From the NCBI GenBank assembly GCA_021806055.1, contig JAJZYE010000001.1:1-18528 (forward strand): a stretch of 18,528 nt of DNA. Direction: 5' to 3'. Position 1 is the first letter of the stretch; each line of letters opens with the position of its first letter. A model generated the notes under the pieces. The model ran no database searches. It saw nothing but the letters and a program-made list of their open reading frames with translations, and had not been told where the DNA came from. Position numbers and translations under genes: made by a program. The stretch comes from Actinomycetes bacterium (GTDB lineage: Bacteria; Actinomycetota; Acidimicrobiia; Acidimicrobiales; RAAP-2). Positions 15,830 to 18,528 of the stretch are shown here, one piece after another.

Positions 15830-17836
15830 GTGCCACTGCTGCGCGATGTCCGAGACCAGTTGGGGTCGCCGTACCTACGCGAGCACGCCGACAACCCGGT
15901 GCAGTGGTGGGCGTGGGGCGCCGACGCCCTGGCCGCGGCCGCTGCGCGCGACCAGCCGATCTTCCTGTCCATCGGCTACGCCGCCTGTCACTGGTGCCAC
16001 GTCATGGCCCACGAGTCGTTCACGCAGCCGGCGATCGCGACACTGCTCAACGAGTCCTTCGTGTCGATCAAGGTGGATCGCGAGGAGCGACCCGACGTCG
16101 ACGCCCTCTACATGAGCGCCGCCCAACTGATGACGGGTCGCGGGGGCTGGCCCCTCTCGGTCTTCCTCCTGCCCGACGGTCGCCCGTTCATGGCCGGTAC
16201 CTACTATCCACCCGACGACCGCGGCGGCGAGATCGGCTTCCCCCGACTCCTGCGAGCACTGGCCAACGCGTGGGTGGTCCAGCGTGACGCGGTCGCCGCG
16301 CAGGCCGACGAGCTGATGGACGCGCTCACGCACGACGTCACCTTCGCCGATCACCTGGTGAGTGCCCCGGCCACCGCGCTCGACCTGGTCGCCGCGCGCT
16401 CACGGCTACGAGATCGCCTGATTCGCCTGTGCGACGCCGACGGCGGCTTCGGACCTTCCCCCAAGTTTCCGCGCGCGCGCCTGATCGACGCCCTCAGCGA
16501 GTTCCACGACGACGAGGCGCAAGCCGCCGTCACCCGCACGCTCGACGCCATGGCCCGGCGCGGGCTCTACGACCATCTCGACGCCGGCTTCGCGCGCTAC
16601 AGCGTCGACGCCGCGTGGCGCGTGCCGCACTTCGAGAAGATGCTCAGCGACCAAGCGCTCCTCGCGCGGACGTACTTCTGGGCCGCGCGGCGCGTCGCGG
16701 GGCACCCGCAGTGGCACGAGGTCGCTCGCGCGACCCTGCAGTTCTGCCTCGACGAGCTCGCCACCCCCGACGGACTGGCCTCCTCCCTGGACGCCGACGC
16801 CGGTGGCGTCGAGGGATCGCACGTCACGTGGCGCCCGGAGGAGGTGGGCGACGCCCTCCGAGCCGCCGGGCTCGCCGACGACATCCCGCGAGCCCTCGCG
16901 CGTTGGTCGATCCCCTCGTCCGCCGCGCTGGACGGGCGCACGGTCCCCGCCGTAGCCGAGGGGGAGCCGCTTCTCACTCCCGACTCCTTGCTCGCCGCGC
17001 GCGCGGCCCTGCGCGAGTGGCGCGCGCGCCGGCCCCAGCCGCGCCGGGACGACAAGGTGGTACTCGAGTGGAACGCCTACTTCGCGAGTGCCTGCCTGGC
17101 CAGCAACGAGGGACCGCTGATCGCCTACGCTCTCGACCTGCTCACTTCGCTGGCGACGACCCACCGCCACGGCGCCCAGTGGTGGCGGACCCAGTTCACT
17201 GACGTGCACGCCACCGCCGCGGACGTCGCGGCACTGGGCGACGCCATGGTGGACGCCTACGAGGCGACCGGATCCGACGAGTGGCTGACCCGCGCCGTCG
17301 ATCTAGCGAACTACCTGTTCGCGCACCACTGGGACGGCGACGTGCCCAGTGCGGCGAACCCCCACGTCGGGCACGGCGTGTTCACATCGAGCGACCTCGC
17401 CGACGACCTCCCCCTTCGACCCAAGGACCTGTTCGATGGCGTGACGCCCTCCAGCCACGGCCTGAGCGCGCGCCTGAGCGCGCGCCTCGCGTTGTGCACG
17501 GGTGACCCGGACTGGACCGCGCGCGCACACCGGCTGAGCGAACTGGTCGGCGGGCTGCTGCGCGACCACCCCGACCTCGTCGTCGACTCGCTCGACGCGG
17601 CGGGCTTCACCCTCGAAGGCGTGGAGATCGTCGTACCCGGCGCCGCCCATCCCCTCAGTGACCACGTACGATGGAGGGCCGTGCCCCGCAGCGTCCTCGT
17701 CGTCGGAACTGGCTCCTCGCCACTGCTGATCGGTCGCACGACCGGCGTGGCCTACGTGTGCCGGGCGGGCGTGTGCGCCCGCCCCGTCCAGTCCGTGACG
17801 GACTTGGACGAGCAACTACGAGCCCTCGAGGCGTGA
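15830..17836 (+). CDS. YyaL/SPATA20-type thioredoxin-domain protein (DUF255)
   Basis: A 668-residue protein of normal family length. The N-terminal thioredoxin-like domain (about 1-165) carries SPYLREHADNPVQW (13-26) and CHWC at 53-56 in ACHWCHVMAHESF, then VDREERPDVD and GGWPLSVFLLPDG. The rest is an alpha/alpha-barrel like N-acylglucosamine epimerases, with RVPHFEKMLSDQALLAR as the family hallmark and a C-terminal cysteine pair in AYVCRAGVCARP. No signal peptide is visible, so it is predicted cytosolic. The biochemical function of this widespread family is not established. It starts at GTG 15830 after TAGAGT. The next gene starts within its stop codon (TGATG), so they form an operon. Confidence 0.93.
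   Translation: MPLLRDVRDQLGSPYLREHADNPVQWWAWGADALAAAAARDQPIFLSIGYAACHWCHVMAHESFTQPAIATLLNESFVSIKVDREERPDVDALYMSAAQLMTGRGGWPLSVFLLPDGRPFMAGTYYPPDDRGGEIGFPRLLRALANAWVVQRDAVAAQADELMDALTHDVTFADHLVSAPATALDLVAARSRLRDRLIRLCDADGGFGPSPKFPRARLIDALSEFHDDEAQAAVTRTLDAMARRGLYDHLDAGFARYSVDAAWRVPHFEKMLSDQALLARTYFWAARRVAGHPQWHEVARATLQFCLDELATPDGLASSLDADAGGVEGSHVTWRPEEVGDALRAAGLADDIPRALARWSIPSSAALDGRTVPAVAEGEPLLTPDSLLAARAALREWRARRPQPRRDDKVVLEWNAYFASACLASNEGPLIAYALDLLTSLATTHRHGAQWWRTQFTDVHATAADVAALGDAMVDAYEATGSDEWLTRAVDLANYLFAHHWDGDVPSAANPHVGHGVFTSSDLADDLPLRPKDLFDGVTPSSHGLSARLSARLALCTGDPDWTARAHRLSELVGGLLRDHPDLVVDSLDAAGFTLEGVEIVVPGAAHPLSDHVRWRAVPRSVLVVGTGSSPLLIGRTTGVAYVCRAGVCARPVQSVTDLDEQLRALEA
17462..17485 (+). 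repeat. 12-bp tandem duplication within the YyaL-like gene
   Basis: CTGAGCGCGCGC occurs twice in direct succession, in frame, encoding LSARLSAR. It probably arose by slippage and keeps the frame intact. Confidence 0.8.
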
Positions 17837-18528
17837 TGGCCTGGACCCGAGACCCCGGCGCGCGTGCGATCAAGCAACTGGTCGAGCAGACGGCCCAGCG
17901 TCCGGTGGTGGACCTGACCCCGGGCGCGACGATGACCGGTCTCGTCCTGGGGTCCACCGACGAGTCGACCACCGTCATCGACCTCGCCAGTCAGGCGATC
18001 GTGCGCTGGCGCGTTCCCTGGCCCGTGGGCATCGAGACCGACCTCGCCCGCTTCGACGTCGTCGAGGGAGTCCTCGCCGAGGACATCGAGCGCACCGACC
18101 TCGCCCAACCGGAATCCGTCACCCTGGCCGACCTGCCGCGCCGGCTCGGCACCTACCACGGTCGTCGCGTGCGCAAGTGGCTCTACACCCTCTCCACGCC
18201 CGCCGACGGTCCACTCTTCGGCTTTCGCGGACCGAGCGCGCCCTACTGGGAGTTCCGCGGCGAGCGGCCCAGCGTGGCGCTCATCGCGGCGGACCGCGGC
18301 CCGCAACTGTTGCGGCGCCTCGACGACGGGTCCACCTGGGTCCGCTTCGGCTGGTTCGGCGATGACGTCTGGCTCGTCTGCGAGGACCGCCACGCGATCC
18401 GCACGATGGAGGCCACTCGGCGCACCTCGCTGGCCGGCAAGGAGTTGGCGACCTCCCTCGGCTTTCGACCCGCCTACGTCCTCACGACCCTGTCCAACCC
18501 CATCGACGGGCACTGCTACAAGAGCTGC
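17836..18528 (+). CDS. Protein of unknown function, 3' end beyond window
   Basis: The frame from ATG 17836-17838 is open for 231 codons to the window edge. The ATG overlaps the upstream stop in TGATG, so translation is probably coupled to the YyaL-like gene. The protein is soluble, Trp/Arg/Asp-rich and without a signal peptide or membrane segment. Visible stretches include VIDLASQAIVRWRVPWP near the N-terminus, a central RRVRKWLYTLSTPADGPLFGFRG, and TSLAGKELATSLGF followed by a cysteine pair (HCYKSC) at the visible end. I do not recognise the family and assign no function. GC-rich third codon positions like its neighbours and the operon overlap support a real gene. Confidence 0.78.
   Translation, partial: MAWTRDPGARAIKQLVEQTAQRPVVDLTPGATMTGLVLGSTDESTTVIDLASQAIVRWRVPWPVGIETDLARFDVVEGVLAEDIERTDLAQPESVTLADLPRRLGTYHGRRVRKWLYTLSTPADGPLFGFRGPSAPYWEFRGERPSVALIAADRGPQLLRRLDDGSTWVRFGWFGDDVWLVCEDRHAIRTMEATRRTSLAGKELATSLGFRPAYVLTTLSNPIDGHCYKSC

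Noticed and set aside
16406..17209. 267-codon minus-strand frame within the YyaL-like gene
   Set aside because: Shadow frame without recognisable motifs, inside a gene with clear family hallmarks.

Overview
The window is GC-rich, densely packed bacterial chromosome with core metabolic genes. It holds 19 protein genes, one cut off at each end, and no tRNA, rRNA, CRISPR array, insertion sequence or phage gene that I can see. The menaquinone genes, an actinobacterial-style short MenE, frequent GTG starts and TAnnnT boxes just upstream of start codons point to an actinomycete (Actinomycetota). Acidimicrobiia is a guess I cannot confirm from sequence alone.

Left part (1-5740): chorismate synthase (aroC, 3' end missing) and an NfuA-like Fe-S carrier on the minus strand. 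A cysteine-rich YkgJ-like protein diverges from the latter. Then come a 70-residue zinc-knuckle-like protein, a 73-residue protein of unknown function, and a tyrS-lipoprotein pair. A ccdA-type membrane protein overlaps the end of menD.

Middle part (5737-11139): a menaquinone cluster arranged as divergent units: menD-ccdA (minus), menH (plus), menB-menA (minus) and menE (plus). Chorismate from AroC feeds this pathway. MenF, MenC, the DHNA-CoA thioesterase and the final methyltransferase are not in the window.

Right part (11168-18528): a three-gene sugar ABC transporter (xylose-type binding protein, single-domain ATPase, permease) transcribed leftwards. Next to it is a Gfo/Idh/MocA dehydrogenase resembling dihydrodiol / D-xylose dehydrogenases, which suggests uptake and oxidation of a pentose. 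A divergent YyaL/SPATA20-type protein and a partial gene of unknown function close the window.

Two architectural points stand out. (1) Nine unit-leading genes have a TAnnnT box 6-8 nt before the start codon and no Shine-Dalgarno, suggesting leaderless mRNAs. The four other unit-leading genes have a clear Shine-Dalgarno and no such box. (2) A perfect 17-bp inverted repeat begins immediately after the annotated ATG of the ABC ATPase gene, between it and the binding-protein gene. I found no convincing undescribed multi-gene system.
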